From positions 62,001 to 126,000 of the forward strand of contig NZ_QXXA01000006.1 of NCBI RefSeq assembly GCF_009911265.1: a DNA stretch of 64,000 nt, in the 5' to 3' direction. A model generated the notes under the pieces. That model saw nothing but the letters and a program-made list of their open reading frames with translations. It was not told the DNA's origin and did not search any database. The DNA comes from Senegalia massiliensis (GTDB lineage: Bacteria; Bacillota; Clostridia; Tissierellales; SIT17). Of the stretch, positions 1-8,253 are shown in pieces; the first letter of the stretch is position 1; the number at the start of each line of letters is the position of its first letter. The position numbers were made by a program, and so were the translations under genes.

Positions 1-71
1 TAATCTATAAATTTCTTTTCTAATTTTTTAATATTTGGTCTTATATATTCATATTCATTAAATTTTTTCAA
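1..71 (-). CDS. M3-family oligoendopeptidase, N-terminal fragment (runs off the window)
   Basis: Only the first 23 codons lie in the window. Reading leftward from a TTG start, the peptide is MKKFNEYEYIRPNIKKLEKK followed by FID. The short FNEYxYxRPN pattern near the start is what I know from M3-family oligoendopeptidase F-like proteins, which are cytosolic zinc peptidases that cut short peptides. A good ribosome binding site (AAAAGGAGTG) sits 8-10 bases ahead of the TTG, and no ATG serves better. The catalytic HExxH region is outside the window, so the family call rests on the N-terminus alone. The gene is divergent from the reductase that follows. Confidence 0.55.
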   Translation of the reverse strand, partial: MKKFNEYEYIRPNIKKLEKKFID

Positions 72-190
72 AAATATTCACTCCTTTTATCTTCTACTTA
101 TATCATATCACTATTTATTGCTTTTTTTCTACTATAATATAAATATATCTGGGTAATAATAAGTTGAATATATAGAAAGAAGGGATATAA

Positions 191-1192
191 ATGAATGATG
201 CAAAATTTAAAGCATTTTTTGTAGAACAAGATGGAGAAAACTTTAAAAGAAGTATAATCTCAAAGCAAATAAGTGATTTGCCAGAAGGTGATATTACTAT
301 AAATGTAAAATATTCTTCTTTAAATTACAAAGATGCATTGTCATCAATAGGAAATAAAGGAGTAACTAGAAATTATCCTCATACTCCTGGAATCGATGCA
401 GCTGGAATTGTAGTAGAGAGTAATGATAATAATATAAAAGAGGGAGATAAAGTATTAGTTACAGGATATGATTTAGGTATGAATACTGATGGTGGATTTG
501 AAGAATATATTCGTGTTCCTAGTAAATGGGTAGTTAAACTCCCCGAAAATTTATCATTAAAAGAAAGTATGATATATGGTACAGCAGGTTTTACTGCTGC
601 TATATCTGTATATAAACTTATGAAATTAGGAAGAGTAAAACCTGAGGATGGAGAAATATTAGTAACTGGTGCTACTGGTGGAGTTGGTAGTACTGCTATA
701 AAGATATTATCTAAATTAGGATATGATGTAATAGGTGCTACAGGAAAAAAAGAAGAAAAAAATATGATAGTTAATATGGGAGCAAAAGACATCATAAATA
801 GACATGAATTTGAAGATGAAAGTGGGAAACCTATTTTAAAATCTAGATGGGCTGGAGTAATTGATACCACTGGAGGAAATATCCTTTCAACTGCAATAAA
901 AACTACAAATTATGGTGGTAGTGTAACTACATGTGGAAATGTGGCTGGTCATAAATTTGATGCATCTGTTTATCCATTTATATTAAGAGGTGTATCACTT
1001 CTTGGTGTTGACTCAGTAAATGTAGATAATGAACTTAGAAATATATTATGGAGCTTACTTTCAAATGACTGGAAGATAGATACTCTACATGATAATATAA
1101 ATGAAATTGGACTTAGCAACTTAAATGATGAAATCCATAAAATGTTAAATGGATCTCATAAAGGAAGAACTATTGTAAATTTAGAAATATAA
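191..1192 (+). CDS. AcuI/YhdH-type NADPH-dependent quinone oxidoreductase (acrylyl-CoA reductase-like)
   Basis: A 333-residue medium-chain dehydrogenase/reductase of the zinc-free YhdH/AcuI group. Residues about 40-72 (YSSLNYKDAL then HTPGIDAAG) form the GroES-like catalytic half. GATGGVGSTA at 160-169 is the NADPH-binding loop of the Rossmann half. The Cys/His zinc ligands of alcohol dehydrogenases are absent, and the length is normal. AcuI proteins reduce acryloyl-CoA to propionyl-CoA, while YhdH homologues reduce quinones or enones, so the substrate here is open. The ATG follows GAAAGAAGGG at good spacing. The gene stands alone and ends at a perfect bidirectional terminator. Confidence 0.85.
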   Translation: MNDAKFKAFFVEQDGENFKRSIISKQISDLPEGDITINVKYSSLNYKDALSSIGNKGVTRNYPHTPGIDAAGIVVESNDNNIKEGDKVLVTGYDLGMNTDGGFEEYIRVPSKWVVKLPENLSLKESMIYGTAGFTAAISVYKLMKLGRVKPEDGEILVTGATGGVGSTAIKILSKLGYDVIGATGKKEEKNMIVNMGAKDIINRHEFEDESGKPILKSRWAGVIDTTGGNILSTAIKTTNYGGSVTTCGNVAGHKFDASVYPFILRGVSLLGVDSVNVDNELRNILWSLLSNDWKIDTLHDNINEIGLSNLNDEIHKMLNGSHKGRTIVNLEI

Positions 1193-1232
1193 AAAATAAT
1201 GACATCATATTAATATGATGTCATTATTTTTT
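1191..1232. terminator. Bidirectional terminator between convergent genes
   Basis: A perfect 42-bp palindrome (2 x 21) with an A-run on the left and a T-run on the right. Its core is GACATCATATTAATATGATG. It serves the reductase on the plus strand and the NSS-metS pair on the minus strand. Confidence 0.9.
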
Positions 1233-1235
1233 ATA

Positions 1236-1334
1236 TTAACTTTTATCTTTTATGGCTATAGTAACAGTAACTGCTATGCCACCCCATAATACAATTGCTC
1301 CAAATAAGAAAAATGCTATAGAAGTCCCTGTCAT
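1236..1334 (-). CDS. metS: MetS-like small subunit of an NSS transporter
   Basis: A 32-codon gene. The product is one hydrophobic helix (starting MTGTSIAFFLFGAIVLWGG) with a charged tail ending KDKS. Its ATG overlaps the stop codon of the upstream NSS transporter (TAATG), and AGGAGG lies just ahead, so the two are translationally coupled. Such 30-60-residue single-span proteins beside NSS transporters are known as MetS/NSS small subunits, from the MetPS methionine/alanine importer of Corynebacterium, where the small protein is needed for transport. The role here is inferred from size, topology and position. Confidence 0.8.
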   Translation of the reverse strand: MTGTSIAFFLFGAIVLWGGIAVTVTIAIKDKS

Positions 1335-2851
1335 TAAATTGCCTCCTCTTCATCTTCAATATTTTTTTCTAATACTCCTTTATGCCATTTTGTACTCTTA
1401 GCTATAAAGGCTGCTATAATTATAAATCCTATAATTCCCCATCCTAATATCATAAGAGCATTAGTTGGGTATCCTTCATAAGGATTCTTTATTTCATTAA
1501 TTATCTTTGTAATAAGCATTACACCTAGTATTGCCGGTGTTACAAACTTAATCATTACTTCCCACCATTTACCTATACTATAAATAGATACTGAGTTAGT
1601 ATGTTTTCTGATCTTATCTGCACCAATTATCCAACCTAATATTATAGCTTCAAGTAAGCCTACAGTTACTAAACTAAATGAATTAATAAATGCATCAACT
1701 ATGTCTAGTACAAATACTCCAGCACCTGTTGCATATATTACACATACTAAATATCCTACTATGGAAGTTATAGTAATTACTTTTTTTCTACTTGCTCCAG
1801 ACTTATCTATTACTGCACTAGAAAATGCCTCTAATAAGGAAATACTTGATGTAAGTCCTGCAAATACTAGTGCTAAGAAGAATAATACTCCAAATACTGT
1901 ACCAACTGGCCCCATTAAACTAAATACTTTTGGGAAAGCTACAAAAGCAAGACCAATTCCTTGTGTTGCAACATCTTCAATTGGTATCCCTTGGCTAGTT
2001 GCCATAAATCCTAATATTCCAAATACTCCAATAGCTGATAAAAATTCAAATCCACTATTTGAAAATGCAGTTATAAATGCACTATTATTTATATCTGACT
2101 TTTTAGGTAAATAAGATGAATATGTTACGAGTATTCCCATAGCTAAACTAAGTGAGAAAAATACTTGACCATATGCATCTATCCATACATTTAAATCTTT
2201 TACCTTTGACCAATCAGGTGTAAATAGTTTATTTAATCCTAAAGATGCTCCAGGTAGTGTAACTCCTCTAATAACTATAATAATCATAATTCCAAGTAAT
2301 GTAGGTATGAGTACTTTATTTAATCTTTCTATTCCTCCAGAAACACCATTATATGATACAAACCAATTTATAGCCCAAATAACTGTAATACCTATGAATA
2401 TTGGCCATCTCATTCCTGATATATCAAATGGTCCAGATGAAGCTTGTAAAAATTCACCAAAGAAAAATGCATTAGTATCAGAACCCCAAGTTTGACCAAA
2501 TGAAAAGAATAAATAATTAATTGCCCAACTTAATATTGCAGTATAATATGAAAGTATTATAAAAGAAGTAACACTAGGCCACCATCCAAGCCACTCAAAT
2601 TTTTTATTACCTCTAGCAAATGATAATGGAGCAGACCCTCTAAACTTATGTCCAAATCCATATTCTAATATAACTAAAGGAATACCCGCTGTAAATAAAG
2701 CTATAAAATAAGGTACTAAAAATGCACCTCCTCCATTGGTATATAAGAGATAAGGGTATCTCCAAATATTCCCTAAACCAACTGCTGAACCTATAACTGC
2801 TAAAATAAAACCTAATTTTGAACCCCATTGTCCTCTGTCATTGTTTTCCAA
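1334..2851 (-). CDS. Sodium-dependent amino-acid symporter, NSS/SNF family (MetP-like)
   Basis: A 505-residue polytopic protein of the sodium:neurotransmitter symporter family (LeuT fold), importing an amino acid with Na+ at the cytoplasmic membrane. The first helix carries the diagnostic substrate/Na+ site, GFILAVIGSAVGLGNIWRYP, at about residues 14-33. Around a dozen hydrophobic segments follow, then a short acidic tail. At about 500 residues it is of the longer MetP/AlaP-like bacterial type, and the coupled metS-like gene downstream supports that. The substrate (methionine, alanine or another small neutral amino acid) cannot be read from the sequence. The ATG lies about 10 bases after AAGTAAGGAG. 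Confidence 0.9.
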   Translation of the reverse strand: MENNDRGQWGSKLGFILAVIGSAVGLGNIWRYPYLLYTNGGGAFLVPYFIALFTAGIPLVILEYGFGHKFRGSAPLSFARGNKKFEWLGWWPSVTSFIILSYYTAILSWAINYLFFSFGQTWGSDTNAFFFGEFLQASSGPFDISGMRWPIFIGITVIWAINWFVSYNGVSGGIERLNKVLIPTLLGIMIIIVIRGVTLPGASLGLNKLFTPDWSKVKDLNVWIDAYGQVFFSLSLAMGILVTYSSYLPKKSDINNSAFITAFSNSGFEFLSAIGVFGILGFMATSQGIPIEDVATQGIGLAFVAFPKVFSLMGPVGTVFGVLFFLALVFAGLTSSISLLEAFSSAVIDKSGASRKKVITITSIVGYLVCVIYATGAGVFVLDIVDAFINSFSLVTVGLLEAIILGWIIGADKIRKHTNSVSIYSIGKWWEVMIKFVTPAILGVMLITKIINEIKNPYEGYPTNALMILGWGIIGFIIIAAFIAKSTKWHKGVLEKNIEDEEEAI

Positions 2852-3011
2852 AAAATATCAACTCCTTACTTAAAAATTGTTGTGTAAAGCCCCTATCCCC
2901 CTTTCTGTATATTCAGAATATTTTGTATCATTAGTTTAACATATGACAATTATATACGATTTATTTCAATTTAGCAATACTTTAAATTATATTTTTTACT
3001 TTTTATTAATA

Positions 3012-3046
3012 ATTAAAATCACCTATATAATATAGGTGATTTTAAT
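3012..3046. terminator. Hairpin downstream of the YgiQ gene
   Basis: Arms of 16 bp (ATTAAAATCACCTATA and its complement) around a 3-base loop, lying 9 bp past the YgiQ stop codon. It is AT-rich at both ends. It probably ends YgiQ transcription. Confidence 0.7.
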
Positions 3047-3054
3047 CGTTATAT

Positions 3055-4842
3055 TTAAGGTTTTATAAGACATTTTTTAGAAAAACCAATTAAATCTTCT
3101 CTATTTTCTTTCAAAAGAGCTTCTTTTACAAGCTTATAATTTCTACGGTCACTATATTGAATTAATGCTCTCTGTATAGCTTTTTCATGTGGTGATTTTG
3201 CCACATATACTTTTTTCATAGTTCTAGGATCAAGACCTGTGTAATACATACAAGTAGAAAGAGTAGAAGGGGTTGGATAAAAATCCTGTACTTGTTCTGG
3301 TCTGTGTCCTATCTTATTTAAATATTCTGCAAGGGATATAGCATCTTTTAAAGTTGAACCTGGATGAGAACTCATAAGATATGGAACTACAAATTGTTCT
3401 TTTCCTATCTTTTTATTTATATTTTCAAACTTATTTATGAATTTTTCATAAACTTCTTTTTTAGGCTTTCCCATTTTTTCTAATACATTCTCTGAAATGT
3501 GTTCTGGTGCAACTTTTAATTGACCACTTATGTGATGCTTACATAATTCCTTAAAAAAGGTATCATTCTTATCATGTATAAGATAATCATACCTAATTCC
3601 TGAACGAATAAATACTTTTTTTACATTAGGAATATTTCTAAGTTTTCTTAAAAGATGTAAATAGTCCTTATGATCTATTTCAAGCTGAGTACAAGGACTA
3701 GGAAATAAACATTGTTTTTCTTTACATACTCCATATTTTTCTTGCTTTTTACAAGCTCTTTTCCTAAAATTAGCAGTAGGTCCTCCTACATCGTGAATAT
3801 ATCCTTTGAAGTTTTCATCTTCAACTATTTTTTCTGCTTCATCTAATATAGACTTATGACTTCTTGATTTAACTACCCTTCCTTGATGAAAAGCTAAGGC
3901 ACAGAAATTACAGTTTCCAAAACAGCCTCTATTACTTATAATACTAAATTTAACCTCATTTATTGCAGGTATTCCACCCTGTTTTTCATATATAGGATGA
4001 TAATTTCTAGTATAAGGAAGATTATATATATCATCTAAATCCATATTTTCTATAGGTCCTTGAGGTGGATTTTGTACAATATAGTAATTACCTTCATAGG
4101 GTTCTACTAGTGGTTTGCCTTGTATACTATCCATATTTTTATATTGAATCATAAAACTTTCTGCATATTTTTTCTTATTATTAGTTATTTCACTATATGA
4201 AGGCAAGAAAATAGGTTCATAAGCCCTATCCTTATCTTTTGTCTTATATACTGTACCTTTTATATATGTTATTTCTTCTATAGGTATACCACTTTCCAAG
4301 GATTCAGCTATCTCTACTATTTGCTTTTCTCCCATTCCATATACTATTAAGTCTGCTCTTGAATCTATTAGTATACTCCTTCTAACACTATTATCCCAAT
4401 AATCATAGTGAGCAAATCTCCTAAGACTTGCCTCTATTCCTCCAAGTATAATAGGCACATCCTTATATGCTTCTTTAATTTTATTACTATACACTATAGA
4501 AGCTCTATCAGGCCTATAACCTGAATTGCCTCCAGGTGAATATAAGTCATTTCTTCTTTTCTTTTTTGCTACTGTATAATGGTTTACCATAGAATCAATA
4601 TTTCCACTTGTTACAAGAAATGCTAATCTAGGCTTCCCTAATTTTTTGAAGTCTTTTAAACTTTTCCAATTAGGTTGAGATATTATTCCAACTTTATATC
4701 CATATCTTTCTAATACTCTTCCAATTATTGTAGTTCCAAATGATGGGTGATCTACATATGCATCTCCTGATACAATTATAAAGTCTAATATATCCCATCC
4801 TCTATCTTTCATATCCTTTTGTGATATTGGTAAAAATTCCAT
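3055..4842 (-). CDS. YgiQ-family radical SAM protein
   Basis: A 595-residue cytosolic radical SAM protein of the UPF0313/YgiQ family. The N-terminal part (about 1-290) carries the family-specific YgiQ domain. C307-x3-C311-x2-C314 (in [11 protein letters not shown]) is the 4Fe-4S cluster motif that cleaves S-adenosylmethionine. A second cysteine cluster ([11 protein letters not shown], then C..PSPC) follows at about residues 370-395, as in the family, and may hold another cluster. Length and layout are complete. The reaction catalysed by YgiQ is not established as far as I know. The gene is monocistronic, with hairpins on both sides. Confidence 0.9.
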   Translation of the reverse strand: MEFLPISQKDMKDRGWDILDFIIVSGDAYVDHPSFGTTIIGRVLERYGYKVGIISQPNWKSLKDFKKLGKPRLAFLVTSGNIDSMVNHYTVAKKKRRNDLYSPGGNSGYRPDRASIVYSNKIKEAYKDVPIILGGIEASLRRFAHYDYWDNSVRRSILIDSRADLIVYGMGEKQIVEIAESLESGIPIEEITYIKGTVYKTKDKDRAYEPIFLPSYSEITNNKKKYAESFMIQYKNMDSIQGKPLVEPYEGNYYIVQNPPQGPIENMDLDDIYNLPYTRNYHPIYEKQGGIPAINEVKFSIISNRGCFGNCNFCALAFHQGRVVKSRSHKSILDEAEKIVEDENFKGYIHDVGGPTANFRKRACKKQEKYGVCKEKQCLFPSPCTQLEIDHKDYLHLLRKLRNIPNVKKVFIRSGIRYDYLIHDKNDTFFKELCKHHISGQLKVAPEHISENVLEKMGKPKKEVYEKFINKFENINKKIGKEQFVVPYLMSSHPGSTLKDAISLAEYLNKIGHRPEQVQDFYPTPSTLSTCMYYTGLDPRTMKKVYVAKSPHEKAIQRALIQYSDRRNYKLVKEALLKENREDLIGFSKKCLIKP

Positions 4843-4904
4843 TTATATTCATCCTTTGTATTATAATATAGTTATTATATACATTATAATACTTTTAAGC
4901 AACA

Positions 4905-4932
4905 AAAAACCGCCTTAAATAAGGCGATTTTA
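4905..4932 (-). terminator. Intrinsic terminator of the NADH oxidase gene
   Basis: Seven-bp arms CGCCTTA/TAAGGCG (4911-4926), with a T-run on the minus strand, directly after the flavoprotein stop codon. Confidence 0.85.
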
Positions 4933-4936
4933 AAAT

Positions 4937-6262
4937 TTATGCATTTAAACCTGGTAAATTTAATAAGTTCCATGGTTTATTATAATGTGGTTGGAAAAAG
5001 AAATCAGTATATGCAAGTTCATCTAAAGTCATTTTATTTTGTATAACTACTGACATAGTATTCATATACTGTGTTAAATCTGCATCTGATATAATTTGTG
5101 CACCTAATATTCTTCTTGTACCTTTTTCATATACCACCTTTAATGTAGCTTCTTCATGTGTTGGCATAAATTCAGGTCTATATTTATCTTTTACTGTAAC
5201 AGTATCAAAGTCTAAACCAGCTTGTTTTGCTGCTTCTTCTGTAAGCCCTGAAGAAGAAATATTATGATTATATATCTTTATACCAGAAGTTCCTTGAGTA
5301 CCCATATATCTAGCTTTATTTTCTAAGAGATTTTTAGATGCTATAGTTCCCATTCTTACTGCATTTGTAGCTAATGGTATGTATCTATGCTCTCCTGTTG
5401 GGTTATAAATTATTGCTGAATTGTCTCCTGCTGCAAATACGTCTTCTTTACTTGTTCTCATATATTCATCTACTTTTATTGCACCATTACCTAACATTTC
5501 TACTTGATCCTTAAGTAAAGAAGTATTTGGTTTGAAACCAATACATAATATAACTAAATCTATATCATACTCACCCTTATCAGTTATAACCTTTGATACT
5601 TTACCATCATTTCCTTCAAATTTTGTAACTTTTTCACCTAACGCAAGTTTTATTCCTTTTTCTCTAAAAGTATTTTCAGCTATATCAGTATATTCTTTAT
5701 CTAAATATTTACTTAGTATTCTATCAGCCATATCTATAAGAGTAACATTTTTATCATTTAAATTAAATGCTTCCGCAAGCTCTACACCAATATATCCTGC
5801 ACCTATTACTGCTATATTCTTTGCATTTTTAGCTCTCTCTATAATAGTATTTGAATGATTATAATTTTTAGATAATAATATGTTATCCAAGTCTATACCT
5901 TCAAAAGGAGGTATAATTGGCCATGAACCTGTTGTAACTATTAATTTATCATAAAGCTCTTCAAATTCTTCTCCTGATTTCATATCTCTAACTTTTATTT
6001 TCTTTTTGTCAGTATCTACATCTAATACATCATGCTGCATCTTGGTATTAACTCCAAGTTTAGCAAGTTCCTTTGGTGATGAATAAAATAATCCTTCTGG
6101 ATCTTCTATAAATCCACCTACATATAATGCTATACCACAAGAAAGAAAAGAAATATTATCATTTCTTTCGTAAACTGTAATTTCTGCATCAGGATACATC
6201 TTAGCAGCATTTACTGTTGCCGCTGTTCCTGCATGTGTACATCCTATTACTACTATTTTCAT
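4937..6262 (-). CDS. FAD-dependent NADH oxidase / CoA-disulfide reductase family protein
   Basis: A flavoprotein of the pyridine nucleotide-disulfide oxidoreductase family, 441 residues. It has an N-terminal FAD-binding dinucleotide fold (MKIVVIGCTHAGTAA), one redox cysteine in SFLSCGIALYVGG that falls at residue 42, a second nucleotide fold (GAGYIGVELAEAF) for NAD(P)H, and a C-terminal dimerisation domain. Cys42 is the position used by water-forming NADH oxidases and CoA-disulfide reductases. There is no C-terminal rhodanese domain. In an anaerobe it would remove O2 or keep CoA reduced; sequence alone does not decide which. I take ATG 6262: an in-frame GTG 9 bases earlier lies inside the ribosome binding site AAGGAGTG. 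Confidence 0.85.
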   Translation of the reverse strand: MKIVVIGCTHAGTAATVNAAKMYPDAEITVYERNDNISFLSCGIALYVGGFIEDPEGLFYSSPKELAKLGVNTKMQHDVLDVDTDKKKIKVRDMKSGEEFEELYDKLIVTTGSWPIIPPFEGIDLDNILLSKNYNHSNTIIERAKNAKNIAVIGAGYIGVELAEAFNLNDKNVTLIDMADRILSKYLDKEYTDIAENTFREKGIKLALGEKVTKFEGNDGKVSKVITDKGEYDIDLVILCIGFKPNTSLLKDQVEMLGNGAIKVDEYMRTSKEDVFAAGDNSAIIYNPTGEHRYIPLATNAVRMGTIASKNLLENKARYMGTQGTSGIKIYNHNISSSGLTEEAAKQAGLDFDTVTVKDKYRPEFMPTHEEATLKVVYEKGTRRILGAQIISDADLTQYMNTMSVVIQNKMTLDELAYTDFFFQPHYNKPWNLLNLPGLNA

Positions 6263-6541
6263 AAAATACACTCCTTGATTGTTAAATTTAAAATTATTTT
6301 ATTTGCTGCTATATTAATAGTACCCACAATTTTTAGAAATAAACTTTAATTGATAATTATTTTCAATAAAATATAAAAATTTAATGATAATATAAAAATT
6401 AGTATTACTCAAATGGTCATAAAAACTTAAGTACGTTTAATTTTACTATTTATTGTTATATTAACATAATCATAGTTTGAATTAATTTTTATTTAATACA
6501 CATAATAATATGGCAGCAAAAATTTTAAAGGAGTGAAAACT

Positions 6542-6754
6542 TTGAAAAATAAAATGGGAAATAATCAAGGTAAAAATGCTAGACAAAGAGTTCAAGGAGT
6601 TACAGGCCAACTTCAATCTTCAGTAAGCGAATTAAATCAAGCTCTTTCTTCTGTAGAAAAGCCAGAAAACAAGCAAAAAATCCAAAACACTCTTAACTCA
6701 GTAAATAATGCATTACAATCTGCTAATGATACATTATCAAACTATAAAGAATAA
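6542..6754 (+). CDS. Small soluble helical protein, function unknown
   Basis: A 70-residue, Gln/Asn/Ser-rich hydrophilic protein with a basic start (KNKMGNNQGKNARQR) and two amphipathic helical stretches with leucines at heptad-like spacing (VSELNQALSSVEK and IQNTLNSVNNALQSANDTL), suggesting a short coiled-coil hairpin. It has no cysteine, signal peptide or membrane segment. The start is taken as TTG 6542, eight bases after AAAGGAG; an in-frame GTG at 6533 overlaps that site. It is monocistronic with its own terminator. I do not recognise the family. Small helical proteins like this are sometimes sporulation or stress proteins, but nothing here shows that. Confidence 0.7.
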   Translation: MKNKMGNNQGKNARQRVQGVTGQLQSSVSELNQALSSVEKPENKQKIQNTLNSVNNALQSANDTLSNYKE

Positions 6755-6765
6755 TATATTTATTT

Positions 6766-6789
6766 AAAAAGGAGCTTAGGCTCCTTTTT
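6766..6789 (+). terminator. Intrinsic terminator
   Basis: Ten-bp arms AAAAAGGAGC/GCTCCTTTTT around TTAG, 11 bases after the stop codon of the small helical protein. Confidence 0.9.
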
Positions 6790-6864
6790 AAATTCTAAAT
6801 ATTACATTTGATTAATATTTAGAATTCTACTATAATATAAATATTAATCAAAGGAGGTGAGAAT

Positions 6865-8217
6865 ATTCGTGATAAATGGTCTTCAAATTTAGGTTTTATT
6901 TTAGCAGCATCTGGTTCTGCAATAGGTTTAGGTAATCTATGGAAATTTCCATATAATACTGGTTCAAATGGTGGCGGAGCTTTTGTTTTATTATATATAT
7001 TATTTCTAGTAATTATAGGTATCCCTTTAATGCTTGCAGCCATAACTCTTGGACGAAAAACTGAATTATCTGTTTTTGGTGCATATAGAAGCATTGATAA
7101 AAGATGGGCTTTTGTTGGTACTCTAGCAATAATATGTGGTTTTATTATACTTGCCTTTTATTCTACTGTAGGAGGTTGGGTTATATTTTATCTAAAATCA
7201 GCAATAGTAGGTGATCTAAGTACCACTGATTCAGCATATTTAAATAGCCTTTTTGATAATTTACTTAATTCACCTATAGAATTATTGTCATATCAATTTA
7301 TTTTCATGATAGCTACCATATTAATAGTTTTAAAAGGTATTAGTGGTGGAATTGAAAAAGCTTCAAAAATAATGATGCCGGCTTTATTCATAATGATTAT
7401 AATTATAGCTGTAAGAAGTATTACTCTTAAAGGTGGTATAGAAGGTATAGAGTTTTTATTTGTACCTGACTTTTCGAAAATTAATATGAATGTAGCAATG
7501 AATGCTCTAGGTCAAGTATTCTTTTCAATTTCTATAGGAATAGGAACTATGATTACTTATGGAAGCTATCTAGATAAAAAAGATAACCTCTTATCTACAG
7601 CAACTCTTATTCCAGTGTTAGATACAATTATTGCTATACTCGCAGGACTTGCAATACTACCTGCCGTATTTGCCCTTGGTTTTGAGCCTACAGACGGTCC
7701 AAAACTTATGTTTGTAACATTACCTGCTGTATTTTCATCTATGCCATTTGGTTACTTTTTCAGCTTATTATTCTTTATATTAGTATTATTTGCAGCGCTT
7801 ACTTCTTCTATATCAATGCTAGAAGTAGCTGTATCATATTTTGTAGATGAAAAAGGTAAAAAGAGAGTACCAACAACTATAATTACAGGTGGATTTATAT
7901 TTTTACTTGGAGTACCCTCTTCACTTTCTCTTGGAGCTTGGTCATTTAAAGTATTAGGTAATTTAAACTTCTTTGACCTTTATGATAAATTAGCTTCAAA
8001 TATACTTTTAACAACAGGTGCATTCTTACTTGCAATATTTGTAGGATGGGTTTTAACTCCAGAAAAAGCAATAGAAGAAATAGAGAGCTCTAAAATAGAA
8101 TTTAAATTAGCTAAAATATGGTCTTTACTCATAAAATATGTAGTTCCTATTGCTATAGGTATAATATTAGTTAATTCTTATATAGATTTTATTAAATCAG
8201 TTCTTGGCATAGAATAA
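6865..8217 (+). CDS. Sodium-dependent symporter, NSS/SNF family, with probable AUU start
   Basis: A 450-residue LeuT-fold Na+ symporter. The family's essential first helix (LGFILAASGSAIGLGNLWKF) begins only eight residues after codon 6865, which is ATT. AGGAGG lies at 6852-6857, seven bases ahead, which is ideal spacing. No ATG, GTG or TTG exists in frame between the upstream stop (6838) and this point. The first ATG in frame, at 7030, would remove helix 1 and part of helix 2 and so the substrate and Na+ sites. I therefore read (M)RDKWSSNLGF with AUU initiation. The protein is shorter than the MetP-like paralogue at 1334-2851 and has no metS-like partner gene. Its substrate is unknown. Confidence 0.85.
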   Translation: MRDKWSSNLGFILAASGSAIGLGNLWKFPYNTGSNGGGAFVLLYILFLVIIGIPLMLAAITLGRKTELSVFGAYRSIDKRWAFVGTLAIICGFIILAFYSTVGGWVIFYLKSAIVGDLSTTDSAYLNSLFDNLLNSPIELLSYQFIFMIATILIVLKGISGGIEKASKIMMPALFIMIIIIAVRSITLKGGIEGIEFLFVPDFSKINMNVAMNALGQVFFSISIGIGTMITYGSYLDKKDNLLSTATLIPVLDTIIAILAGLAILPAVFALGFEPTDGPKLMFVTLPAVFSSMPFGYFFSLLFFILVLFAALTSSISMLEVAVSYFVDEKGKKRVPTTIITGGFIFLLGVPSSLSLGAWSFKVLGNLNFFDLYDKLASNILLTTGAFLLAIFVGWVLTPEKAIEEIESSKIEFKLAKIWSLLIKYVVPIAIGIILVNSYIDFIKSVLGIE

Positions 8218-8253
8218 AATAATCCCTGCATATTAATATGCAGGGATTATTTT
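8216..8253. terminator. Bidirectional terminator between convergent genes
   Basis: A perfect 38-bp palindrome (2 x 19) with core AATCCCTGCATATTAATATG and flanking A and T runs. It is shared by the NSS gene and the convergent S9 peptidase, whose stop codon it touches. Confidence 0.9.

Noticed and set aside
379-870. Minus-strand frame within the reductase gene
   Set aside because: Antisense shadow of conserved MDR motifs, without a ribosome site.
7030-8217. NSS gene starting at ATG 7030
   Set aside because: It would lack helix 1 and the Na+/substrate site; the same frame continues upstream to a codon behind AGGAGG at 6865.
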